A stretch of DNA of 64,000 nucleotides from Pannonibacter sp. XCT-53. GTDB taxonomy: Bacteria > Pseudomonadota > Alphaproteobacteria > Rhizobiales > Stappiaceae. The notes beneath the pieces were generated by a model that had not been told where the DNA came from, ran no database searches, and was given only the letters and a program-made list of their open reading frames with translations. Below are positions 57,688 to 64,000 of the stretch, piece by piece (position 1 is the stretch's first letter; each line of letters begins with the position of its first letter). The DNA lies in contig NZ_JAABLQ010000001.1 in NCBI RefSeq assembly GCF_009915765.1, positions 434,001 to 498,000 on the forward strand, read 5' to 3'. Both the position numbers and the translations under genes were made by a program.

Positions 57688-59463
57688 TTACACCAGGGCC
57701 TTGCCAGCCGAGCCGATGGCATTGGCGACGGCGTCGTCGTTGGCCTCGTCGGGCAGCAGCATTTCGTTGTGGGCCTTGCCCGAGGGGATCATCGGGAAGC
57801 AGTTGGCGAGATTGGCGACGCGGCAGTCGAAGAGGACCGGCCGGTCGACGGCGATCATCTCGCGGATCGCGTCATCGAGGTCCGCCGGGCGCTCGACGCG
57901 GAAGCCGACGCCGCCATAGGCCTCGGCGAGCTTCACGAAGTCCGGCAGGCTGTCCATGTAGGAATGCGACAGGCGGTTGCCGTGCAGCAGCTGCTGCCAC
58001 TGGCGCACCATGCCCATGTACTGGTTGTTCAGGATGAAGATCTTGATCGGCAGGCCGAACTGCACGGCCGTCGACATCTCCTGCATGTTCATGAGCACCG
58101 AGGCATCGCCCGCCACGCAGACGCAGAGCGCGTCGGGATGGGCGACCTGCGCGCCGAGGATGGCCGGCAGGCCGTAGCCCATCGTGCCGAGGCCGCCGGA
58201 GGTCAGCCAGTGGTTCGGGCTCTCGAAGCCGAGATACTGGGCAGCCCACATCTGGTGCTGGCCCACTTCCGTCGAGATGTAGGTGTTGCGGTCCTTGGTG
58301 AGGGCGGCAAGGCGCTGCAGGGCATACTGCGGCATGATCACGTCATTGCTCGGCGTGTAGGCCAGGCACTTGCGCGCGCGCCACTGGTTGATCTGCGCCC
58401 ACCAGGACTTCAGCGCAGCCGGATCGGCCTTGGTGCCCGAGGAGCGCCACAGGCGGACCAGATCTTCAAGCACATGCCCGACATCGCCGATGATCGGCAC
58501 GTCGACCTTGACGATCTTGTTGATCGAGGAAGGATCGATGTCGATGTGGATCTTGCGGGCGTAGGGGGCGAAGGCATCGATCCGGCCGGTGATGCGGTCG
58601 TCGAACCGGGCGCCGATGCAGATCATGACGTCGCAGTCATGCATCGACATGTTGGCCTCGTAGGTGCCGTGCATGCCAAGCATGCCCAGCCAGTTGTCGC
58701 CGGAGGCCGGATAGGCGCCAAGGCCCATCAGCGTCGAGGTGATCGGGAAGCCGGTGAGCTGGACCAGTTCGCGCAGCAGCAGGCTGGCGTTGGGGCCGGA
58801 ATTGATGACGCCGCCGCCGGTGTAGAAGACCGGCTTGCGGGCGCTGGCCATGAGTTCGATGGCCTGGCGGATCGCGCCGATGTCCCCCTTGACCTGCGGG
58901 CGGTAGCTCTTGTGCGCGGCGGCCGGCGTCGAGGTCGGGCCCTGGTAGACGCCCTTGGCGAACTGGACATCCTTGGGGATGTCGATCACGACCGGGCCGG
59001 GGCGGCCGGAGGTGGCGACATAGAAGGCCTCGTGCAGGATGCGCGGCAGGTCGTTGACGTTGCGCACAAGCCAGTTGTGCTTGGTGCAGTTGCGCGTGAT
59101 GCCGACCGTGTCGCACTCCTGGAAGGCGTCCGTGCCGATCAGGTGCGTCGGAACCTGGCCCGTGAGGCAGACGAGCGGGATGGAATCGAGCATGGCATCG
59201 GTGAGGGCGGTGACCATGTTGGTCGCGCCCGGGCCGGACGTGACCAGAACGACGCCCGGCTTGCCGGTCGAGCGGGCGTAGCCTTCGGCCGCATGGCCGG
59301 CGCCCTGTTCATGGCGCACCAGAATGTGCTGGATCTCGTCCTGCTGGATGATCTCGTCGTAGATCGGCAGCACCGCGCCGCCGGGATAGCCGAAGACATG
59401 TTTAACACCCTGGTCCTTCAGCGCCTGGAGCACCATCTCGGCTCCGGTCATCTCCCGTGTCAT
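57688..59463 (-). CDS. ilvB: acetolactate synthase large subunit
   Basis: 591 residues. Thiamine-diphosphate enzyme that makes acetolactate or acetohydroxybutyrate from pyruvate, first common step to valine, leucine and isoleucine. The catalytic glutamate lies in RHEQGAGHAAEGYAR (about residue 51). The ThDP-Mg motif is GDASVLMNMQEM followed by NNQYMGM; FAD-binding middle domain present. Transcribed after an attenuator with its own leader peptide. Confidence 0.97.
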   Translation of the reverse strand: MTREMTGAEMVLQALKDQGVKHVFGYPGGAVLPIYDEIIQQDEIQHILVRHEQGAGHAAEGYARSTGKPGVVLVTSGPGATNMVTALTDAMLDSIPLVCLTGQVPTHLIGTDAFQECDTVGITRNCTKHNWLVRNVNDLPRILHEAFYVATSGRPGPVVIDIPKDVQFAKGVYQGPTSTPAAAHKSYRPQVKGDIGAIRQAIELMASARKPVFYTGGGVINSGPNASLLLRELVQLTGFPITSTLMGLGAYPASGDNWLGMLGMHGTYEANMSMHDCDVMICIGARFDDRITGRIDAFAPYARKIHIDIDPSSINKIVKVDVPIIGDVGHVLEDLVRLWRSSGTKADPAALKSWWAQINQWRARKCLAYTPSNDVIMPQYALQRLAALTKDRNTYISTEVGQHQMWAAQYLGFESPNHWLTSGGLGTMGYGLPAILGAQVAHPDALCVCVAGDASVLMNMQEMSTAVQFGLPIKIFILNNQYMGMVRQWQQLLHGNRLSHSYMDSLPDFVKLAEAYGGVGFRVERPADLDDAIREMIAVDRPVLFDCRVANLANCFPMIPSGKAHNEMLLPDEANDDAVANAIGSAGKALV

Positions 59464-59565
59464 CGCATCACATCCTTGCGTTTGCCCCTGGTGGGGCTGG
59501 TCATTCCGGTCTGCCGTCCGCTTGCCTCGAGCGGGTCTGTCGGTCCGGGAACAGGGGGCTGGAAC

Positions 59566-59639
59566 GAAAAAGGGCTCCGAAGGAGCCCTGTCTGCGCGCC
59601 AACCTGTTCCGAACGGATCAAACCGTTCCGGCGGCGCGC
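59566..59639 (-). promoter_or_regulatory. ilvB attenuator (terminator plus competing stems)
   Basis: On the minus strand GGGCTCC (59582-59588), loop TTC, GGAGCCC (59572-59578) and TTTTT form a textbook terminator 103 bases before ilvB. Upstream of it are GAACGG/CCGTTC (59611-59616 with 59623-59628), whose loop contains the leader stop codon, and an outer pair GCGCGCC/GGCGCGC (59594-59600 with 59633-59639). Ribosome stalling in the leader should disrupt the upstream stem and let transcription pass the terminator. Confidence 0.85.
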
Positions 59640-59668
59640 GTCCCTACTACCAGAATCAGAGAAGCCAT
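59618..59668 (-). CDS. ilvL: ilvBH leader peptide
   Basis: Sixteen residues: MASLILVVGTRAAGTV. The run Leu-Ile-Leu-Val-Val holds codons for all three products of the pathway, as in known ilv leader peptides. It ends just before the attenuator terminator and starts 205 bases before ilvB. An AGGG lies about nine bases upstream. Too short for usual gene finding. Confidence 0.8.
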   Translation of the reverse strand: MASLILVVGTRAAGTV

Positions 59669-59961
59669 CTTGTCGACCCTGCTACCAGCTTCACCATCCC
59701 GGCCCGCCAATCGGGCCGATCGGGATAAGATCATCTCCCGCCTCGACTGTCCACACCCGGACGCCGCCAGCGATTGCGCCGCACACTAGTGGCGTGAACA
59801 CGTCCGGTCAAGGCCAAATTCAGTTTGTTTCGCAAATCCGTCCGCGCCTTGCCGAAAATTGCGCAGCGGCACGGGCGGGGCCCGTTGACGTCGTGTTGCC
59901 AAGGGCTTGGCGAGTTTCCCACAGCTTCGACGGCTCACCATAAAAACTTCAATCAAGGGGG

Positions 59962-59990
59962 TTGCCATGCGGGGAGGCCGTGGGTATAAG
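59962..59990 (+). promoter_or_regulatory. promoter of tRNA-Lys
   Basis: TTGCCA (59962-59967), a 17-base spacer and TATAAG (59985-59990), ending 44 bases before the mature tRNA. The spacer length is ideal and both boxes are near consensus. No gene is seen in 59670-59960. Confidence 0.75.
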
Positions 59991-60034
59991 CCGCTCATCC
60001 GACGCGGACGGCCTGTCCGGCGCGGCGGCGAGAT

Positions 60035-60110
60035 GGGTGTATAGCTCAGTTGGTAGAGCATCTGACTCTTAATCAGACGGTCCAAGGTTCGAATCCTTGT
60101 GCACCCACCA
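60035..60110 (+). tRNA. tRNA-Lys (CTT)
   Basis: 76 bases including an encoded CCA. Acceptor arm GGGTGTA/TGCACCC (one G-U), D-arm AGCTCAGTTGGTAGAGC, anticodon stem TCTGA/TCAGA with loop CTCTTAA (anticodon CTT, reads AAG), T-arm CAAGGTTCGAATCCTTG. All positions are standard. Confidence 0.98.
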
Positions 60111-60136
60111 TCTCACTCTCCGGCTGGTCTTGAATG

Positions 60137-60165
60137 AAGGTGGCGAAAGCCGCCTTTTTTGTTTT
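60137..60165 (+). terminator. intrinsic terminator of tRNA-Lys
   Basis: AAGGTGGC (60137-60144), GAAA loop, GCCGCCTT (60149-60156), then TTTT and GTTTTC. Starts 27 bases after the tRNA. Confidence 0.9.
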
Positions 60166-60860
60166 CAGTCTGCCTTGTCCTGGCAGCTCGGCCCCGGTCC
60201 ATCGCTCGCCCCGTTCATCGCTCGCCCGCCTCATCGCTCGCCCGATCCATCTCGCGTCCTGTCCGTCTCGCGCCCAGTTCTTCTCGCCCCCGTGTCGTGC
60301 GGACCGGATGTGGCTCCTGTCTTGCCCGGGCCGGCTTTGCAGGTCTGTCCGCGCGTCCTTAGAGGCCTCATCAACTGGCTCCGCCTGGTGTGCCGGGGCT
60401 TCCGCCTGGCCGTGCCGGTCCGGTCGGATCAGGGACGCGTGAGGGGCGAAGCGCCGTTCCGGTGGCGTGCGGGATGATCTGACGGGCGCGGGCGCAATCG
60501 TCCGGCAGGCGCGGCGCGTTCTGGCAGTGCGCGTCTGTTCGCGTTCAGGTTGTTTTCTGGTTGAGTTTCCTGCCTGACTGGTGAGTTGCCCTGCAGGTTC
60601 AGGCTGCATCCTGACCGCAACCTTGGATTGATCTTTTCCGGACTGTCGGAATGCTGCGGCGAAGATGCCGTTGCTTGCGCGGTTCTTGACGTTCTTTGGT
60701 GTAGTCGGTTGCTGAACTCAAGAATAACATGCCTAACAAATTCCTAACGCCAAACAGATTTAAATAAAAATTCATCTGATGTAGTGTCACGAAGGAATAT
60801 CTTCTGCGTCAATCTGCGTGAATGCCCACTCGGAAGGGGCGCTGCGCAGGGAGGCGGCAC
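60166..60860. other. 695-base gap left of the reb locus
   Basis: Open frames here look like shadows of repetitive GC-rich sequence and lack ribosome sites. The left part holds a 16-bp tandem repeat. Bases 60690-60800 are strikingly AT-rich (CCTAACAAATTCCTAACGCC, then ATTTAAATAAAAATTCATCT) and should contain the promoter of the sigma-factor gene. Confidence 0.5.
60198..60246. repeat. 16-bp tandem repeat, three units
   Basis: Units of the type TCATCGCTCGCCCGCC repeat three times (60198-60214, 60215-60230, 60231-60246), with degenerate continuations (CCATCTCGCG and similar) to about 60295. Confidence 0.75.
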
Positions 60861-61463
60861 GTGAACGAGATCAGGAAACGGATGATGCTTGACGACTTGC
60901 CGACGTCCGGCCTCTGGGCAAGCTGGATCGACGATGGCCCTGTTCTGCGCCGCCGTGCCATGCGGTTGACGCGGGGGGACCGGGAAGAGGCCGAGGATCT
61001 CCTGTCCTCGACCCTCATCAAGGCGATCAGCCATGTGGAGCGCAGCGACACGCAGGTGCGCGAGCCCCGTGCCTTCCTCCTCTTTGCCCTGAAGAACGAG
61101 TACATCTCCAGATTGCGCAAGCGGAACTCCGAGCGGCAGGTGCGGGACTTCTCGACCGACATCTACGAGGACAATGCGGCCGATCTCGCCGACAGCCGGC
61201 CAAGCCAGGAGCATCTCCTGTGGCAACAGGAGGCCCTCGGCCGCGTCATGCGGCTGATCGACCGCCTGCCGGCCGAGCATCGGCGGATCTTCGAGATGCG
61301 CTTCTGCGACGAGGCAAGCTACCGCGACATCGCGGTGGCCCTCGGCATCAGCGAGCCGCTGGCCCGCAAGCGGGTGCAGAACCTGCGCCAGATGCTGCGC
61401 CAGGGCCTTGAGACCGGCGAGGAGCCGGCGCTGGTCCCGCCCGCGTCACGCCGGAAGGCCTGA
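60861..61463 (+). CDS. ECF-type sigma factor of the reb locus
   Basis: 200 residues from a GTG at 60861, with GGGAGG seven bases upstream. Region 2: LTRGDREEAEDLLSSTLIKA then FALKNEYISRLRKR. Region 4: IDRLPAEHRRIFEMRFCDEA then YRDIAVALGISEPLARKRVQ. No anti-sigma gene is adjacent. Reb (R-body) clusters in other proteobacteria often carry a sigma factor gene, so it probably drives the rebB genes that start 49 bases downstream. Its target promoter cannot be read here. Confidence 0.85.
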   Translation: MNEIRKRMMLDDLPTSGLWASWIDDGPVLRRRAMRLTRGDREEAEDLLSSTLIKAISHVERSDTQVREPRAFLLFALKNEYISRLRKRNSERQVRDFSTDIYEDNAADLADSRPSQEHLLWQQEALGRVMRLIDRLPAEHRRIFEMRFCDEASYRDIAVALGISEPLARKRVQNLRQMLRQGLETGEEPALVPPASRRKA

Positions 61464-61512
61464 CGCGTCTTTACCGGTACGCACAACTGCAAGCGAAACA
61501 GGAACTTGCGCC

Positions 61513-61737
61513 ATGGTCGATCTCGTAAACGCCCAAATCACCGATGCCGTGACCCAGACCAACGTCAAGGTGGTGGCGGAAGCCCCGGCCCAGGCGATCG
61601 CCAGTCTCTATCAGGTCAGCAGCCACGCGACGGGCCTGTCGATCCAGAACGCGGTGCACAGCCAGCAGGCCATGAACCAGATCATGACCGCGGTCGTTTC
61701 CAAGGCCGTGCAGCTGATCATGGACATCGGCGAGTGA
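61513..61737 (+). CDS. rebB: RebB-family R-body protein
   Basis: 74 residues from the ATG at 61513. NAQITDAVTQTNVKVVAEAP, then LYQVSSHATGLSIQNAVHSQ and QAMNQIMTAV, match the RebB (killing trait) family. RebB is a structural subunit of R-bodies, protein ribbons that coil in the cytoplasm and unroll on a signal such as low pH. The protein is almost wholly helical and has no cysteine. AGGAA serves as ribosome site. Family assignment is firm; ribbon formation is inferred. Confidence 0.9.
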   Translation: MVDLVNAQITDAVTQTNVKVVAEAPAQAIASLYQVSSHATGLSIQNAVHSQQAMNQIMTAVVSKAVQLIMDIGE

Positions 61738-61759
61738 GACCGGGGAGGGGATCGTCGCC

Positions 61760-62824
61760 ATGTGGCTCGACCGGCTGATCACCCGCACCAGAGCGATCCT
61801 GGCGGTCGCACCTGCCGCGATGCCCGCCGCCAGCAGCACCGCGCGCGGACCGGCCGTCGCCGGCGCGGGCTGGTCGGATGGCTTTACGGCCGACTGGGTG
61901 CCCGATCGCCGTCACCGGGTGACCGCTCCGGATGCCGGTGAGCCCTCCCGCCCGCTGACGCTGGCGATGGAAGGGGGCCGGCGTGCCGGTCGCAGCCCCG
62001 CGTCCGGTCCGGCAGAAACCTCGAGGAACCGAGAGGACAGGTCTCAGATGAGCATCCAGCAGCAGGGCAGCCAGGCTGCCGATGTCGGCAGGAACGGCGT
62101 TTCTGCCGACCGCATCATCGCACCCCTTGCCGGTGCGGACCGGTCTCCGGAGCCGGTCGCGGATGGCACGCCTGCCTTCGCGGCCGAGGGGATGGGGGCC
62201 GGGGCTTCCCGGCTTCGTGGTGCCTCCGATCCCGCGTCCGCGCCGGCCCGCGCCGCAACCGGCGATGGCCGGAGCCCGGGCAACGGGAGCGCCGCTGCAT
62301 CGGCCGCGGACGACCGCGCGCGTCCGTCCGGTGCCGATGACGGGACCGGTGACGGTTCCGGCAACGAGAATGGCAACGGCAATGGTAACGGCAATGGCAA
62401 CGGCAACGGCCCTGGCTCCGGCGCGGGGGGCGGCGGCGGAGTGCGGGCCGGAGGCTCCGGCGCGACGCCGGACACATCCGCCCTGAATCAGCAGGTGGTT
62501 CAGGCCGTCCAGTTCTCCAATGCGGAGACCCTGGACGCCGGCCTGAAGATGGCCGTCACTCCGCCGGAGCTCATGGTCGGCCAGACCACGGGGCAGGCGG
62601 TGCAGGATGCGGCCAGCTACATGAACGCGATCATGCAGATCGCCGTTGCCGGGCAGGCAATCGCGATCAAGAAGGCGGCCCAGGGGCCGGCCGGCGAAGC
62701 GCAGGCGACCAAGCTTCTCAGCGATATCCAGGGCATGGTGACGGCTGCCGTGCAGGTCTATGGCTCTGTCAGCACCACGGCCGGTCAGTCGGCCCAGACC
62801 ATCTTCACTGATCTCAAGACCTGA
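61760..62824 (+). CDS. low-complexity RebB-like protein of the reb locus
   Basis: 354 residues; GGGGAGGGG precedes the ATG. A second possible start is the ATG at 62048 (MSIQQQGSQ), and the N-terminal 96 residues differ in style, so the long start should be tested. The middle is Ala/Gly/Asp-rich with an Asn-Gly repeat (about 62365-62412, NGNGNG). The C-terminal 120 residues are helical: NQQVVQAVQFSNAETLDAGL, VTPPELMVGQTTGQAVQDAA, then AVAGQAIAIKKA. This resembles R-body subunits in pattern. It follows rebB by 22 bases. Confidence 0.65.
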   Translation: MWLDRLITRTRAILAVAPAAMPAASSTARGPAVAGAGWSDGFTADWVPDRRHRVTAPDAGEPSRPLTLAMEGGRRAGRSPASGPAETSRNREDRSQMSIQQQGSQAADVGRNGVSADRIIAPLAGADRSPEPVADGTPAFAAEGMGAGASRLRGASDPASAPARAATGDGRSPGNGSAAASAADDRARPSGADDGTGDGSGNENGNGNGNGNGNGNGPGSGAGGGGGVRAGGSGATPDTSALNQQVVQAVQFSNAETLDAGLKMAVTPPELMVGQTTGQAVQDAASYMNAIMQIAVAGQAIAIKKAAQGPAGEAQATKLLSDIQGMVTAAVQVYGSVSTTAGQSAQTIFTDLKT

Positions 62825-62917
62825 CCTGACGTGCACCGGAGGGTCTGCCCGAACCTGCAGATGTCCTGCGGGACAGGCGAAGCATGCCCTGCGCATGCCA
62901 ACGACAGGAGTGCGACC

Positions 62918-63568
62918 ATGGAACTCGAACTGGATGTGATCTGCACGGAGCTGGACGGCCTTCTGGCCGACTTTCTCGAGCGCTGGGCGCGGGATCTCGG
63001 GCATGACCAGGATCCGGCCGACATCGAACGGCTTTACTGCATGTATCCGCGTGTCGTGACCCAGATCGCCAGCGCGCGGGCTTCGCTGGGCGGTGCCGAC
63101 CACACGATGCGGCTGGCGCGCAACCTGCGCTTCGACCCCGCGCCGGAGCTGGGCCTGCGTGCGGTGCCGGGGGCGGGCGGCTGCGGCCATCCCTGCGGGT
63201 CGGGGATGAGCGGGGTCTATGTCGTGCAGGCCGAGGCCGGCAGCGTTCCGGTCCGGCGCGGCGCGGGGCGCGAGGCCGACCGAGCGAGCCCCCGCGGCGC
63301 GGATCGCGGTGAGTGCCGTTGCCATGACAGGGACACCGACGCCGCCCCTGCCCGCGATGATCGCGGCAATGATCGGGCCAATGATCGGGCCAGTGATCGG
63401 GCCAGTGATCGCGGCAGTGATCGGGCCAGCGACCCTGTCTCGACCGGATCGGGCCGCGAGGAGGTCCGTGACAGCCGTTGCGACGGGTCGCGCGGGCAGG
63501 TGAGGGAAGATGACCGCAATCCTGAGGAGGACCGGGATGTCCGAAACGCTGATCGTTTCCGCGCCTGA
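62918..63568 (+). CDS. repeat-tailed protein of the reb locus
   Basis: 216 residues from the ATG at 62918, AGGAG seven bases upstream. The first 90 residues are helical and ordered (ELDVICTELDGLLADFLERW; ADIERLYCMYPRVVTQIASA). A Gly/Cys segment follows (GAGGCGHPCGSG), then a charged tail of about 80 residues built on Asp-Arg repeats (DRANDRASDRASDRGSD). The repeat DNA is a 15-base unit (GATCGGGCCAGT-like). No family recognised. The next gene starts inside its last 11 codons. Confidence 0.6.
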   Translation: MELELDVICTELDGLLADFLERWARDLGHDQDPADIERLYCMYPRVVTQIASARASLGGADHTMRLARNLRFDPAPELGLRAVPGAGGCGHPCGSGMSGVYVVQAEAGSVPVRRGAGREADRASPRGADRGECRCHDRDTDAAPARDDRGNDRANDRASDRASDRGSDRASDPVSTGSGREEVRDSRCDGSRGQVREDDRNPEEDRDVRNADRFRA

Positions 63569-64000
63569 GGCGCCAACCGTTCCCGTGCCGCAGGTGCAGG
63601 CACCGGACGTCACGCCGCCCGAGGCCAGCGTGCCCGAGGCCAGCGTGCCCGAGGCCAGCGTGCCAGAGGTCAGCGTGCCCGAGGTCAGCGTCCCAGAGGT
63701 CAGGGCACCCGAGGTCCGCGCGCCGGACGTGCAGATCGACCCGCTGGCCCTGCCGGATGTGACCGCCCCGGTCGTCACGCCGCCGCGGGTCGAGGTGCTT
63801 GTCGGGGGCACGGCCGAGCCGGCGGCTCAGCCTGCCGGGCCGGTCGCGGCCGGTCCGGCTGGCACCACGGGGCCTGCCGCTGCCGCCGGCAGCTCCGGGG
63901 ACAGGACTGAGGGTCCTTCGGCCAGCGGTGACGCCAGCGCACAGGCCAGCGCACAGTCAAGCGCACAGGCCAGCGAACAGGCCAGCGAACAGGCCAGCGA
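63537..64000 (+). CDS. pentapeptide/tetrapeptide repeat protein, 3' end beyond window
   Basis: At least 154 codons, open at the window edge. The ATG at 63537 has GAGGAGG six bases upstream and overlaps the previous gene by 32 bases. After MSETLIVSAPEAPTVPVPQV comes a run of five-residue repeats (EASVP, EVSVP), then an Ala/Pro/Gly linker. From about 63929 a 12-base unit (GCCAGCGCACAG or GCCAGCGAACAG) encodes ASAQ/ASEQ repeats to the edge. No known family; it looks like a long, flexible, low-complexity protein. Possible partner of the R-body subunits. Confidence 0.7.
   Translation, partial: MSETLIVSAPEAPTVPVPQVQAPDVTPPEASVPEASVPEASVPEVSVPEVSVPEVRAPEVRAPDVQIDPLALPDVTAPVVTPPRVEVLVGGTAEPAAQPAGPVAAGPAGTTGPAAAAGSSGDRTEGPSASGDASAQASAQSSAQASEQASEQAS

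Noticed and set aside
62365..62412. CRISPR or origin iterons at the Asn-Gly repeat
   Set aside because: It is a 6-base coding repeat inside an open frame.
61718..63811. 697-codon minus-strand frame across the reb locus
   Set aside because: Repeats read as Thr/Ser/Gly and Ile/Thr runs, no ribosome site, and it would be antisense to four genes with good starts.
60035..64000. Integrative element inserted at tRNA-Lys
   Set aside because: The tRNA is complete, but no integrase and no repeated tRNA 3' end is visible in the window, so the idea cannot be supported.

Overview
The window is about 64 kb of GC-rich DNA with densely packed genes on both strands. It looks like the chromosome of an alphaproteobacterium of the Hyphomicrobiales (Rhizobiales) type, possibly Stappiaceae-like. 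This rests on gene content and order recalled from that group: dnaG-rpoD, carA and carB close but not adjacent, greA-lrp-trxB with an LsrB/VtlR-type LysR gene, ilvB-ilvH with serA nearby, a UvrB with long extensions, an ELM1-family protein and an EF-G-like paralogue. No species name can be read from the sequence.

Layout. 1-2.6 kb: 5' part of leuA behind a leucine-codon leader peptide, then a PhzF-family gene. 2.8-5.9 kb: a GNAT-Nudix fusion, a GNAT-toxin/DUF1778-antitoxin pair, a pirin. 6.2-9 kb: a two-gene ABC exporter and a lipoprotein D,D-carboxypeptidase. 9.2-12.3 kb: uvrB. 12.5-16.4 kb: an outer-membrane barrel followed by two tandem Tat-exported short-chain dehydrogenases. 16.5-21.7 kb: a coupled NTF2/MerR/CMD operon, an Rdx protein, a kinase-like protein, an acyltransferase-like membrane protein and several tiny membrane proteins. 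22-24.6 kb: a PAS protein convergent with a soluble double-PAS chemoreceptor. 25-30 kb: aatA, a small secreted protein, an EF-G-like GTPase, msrP. 30.8-35.8 kb: ELM1-trxB-lsrB operon, lrp, a ParDE module with three 10-bp repeats upstream, greA. 35.9-44.7 kb: carB, XRE, AraC and MerR regulators, two copies of an intergenic repeat, carA, a YqeY protein. 45-59.7 kb: dnaG, rpoD, ilvC, a TetR gene, DJ-1 and small genes, pdxJ, serA, and ilvBH behind a clear attenuator. 60 kb: tRNA-Lys(CTT). 60.9-64 kb: an R-body (reb) type locus with an ECF sigma factor, a RebB protein and strongly repetitive partner proteins, running off the window.

How it fits together. Branched-chain amino acid synthesis is represented by leuA, ilvB, ilvH and ilvC. 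leuA and ilvB each carry a leader peptide rich in the codons of their products, so ribosome stalling probably controls both. The right end is the most unusual part: a candidate R-body island whose partner proteins are built of 4-, 5- and 10-residue repeats. Short tandem repeats of 12-16 bp also occur at many other sites, and one dispersed palindrome-ended element of about 190-215 bp is present in at least three good copies.
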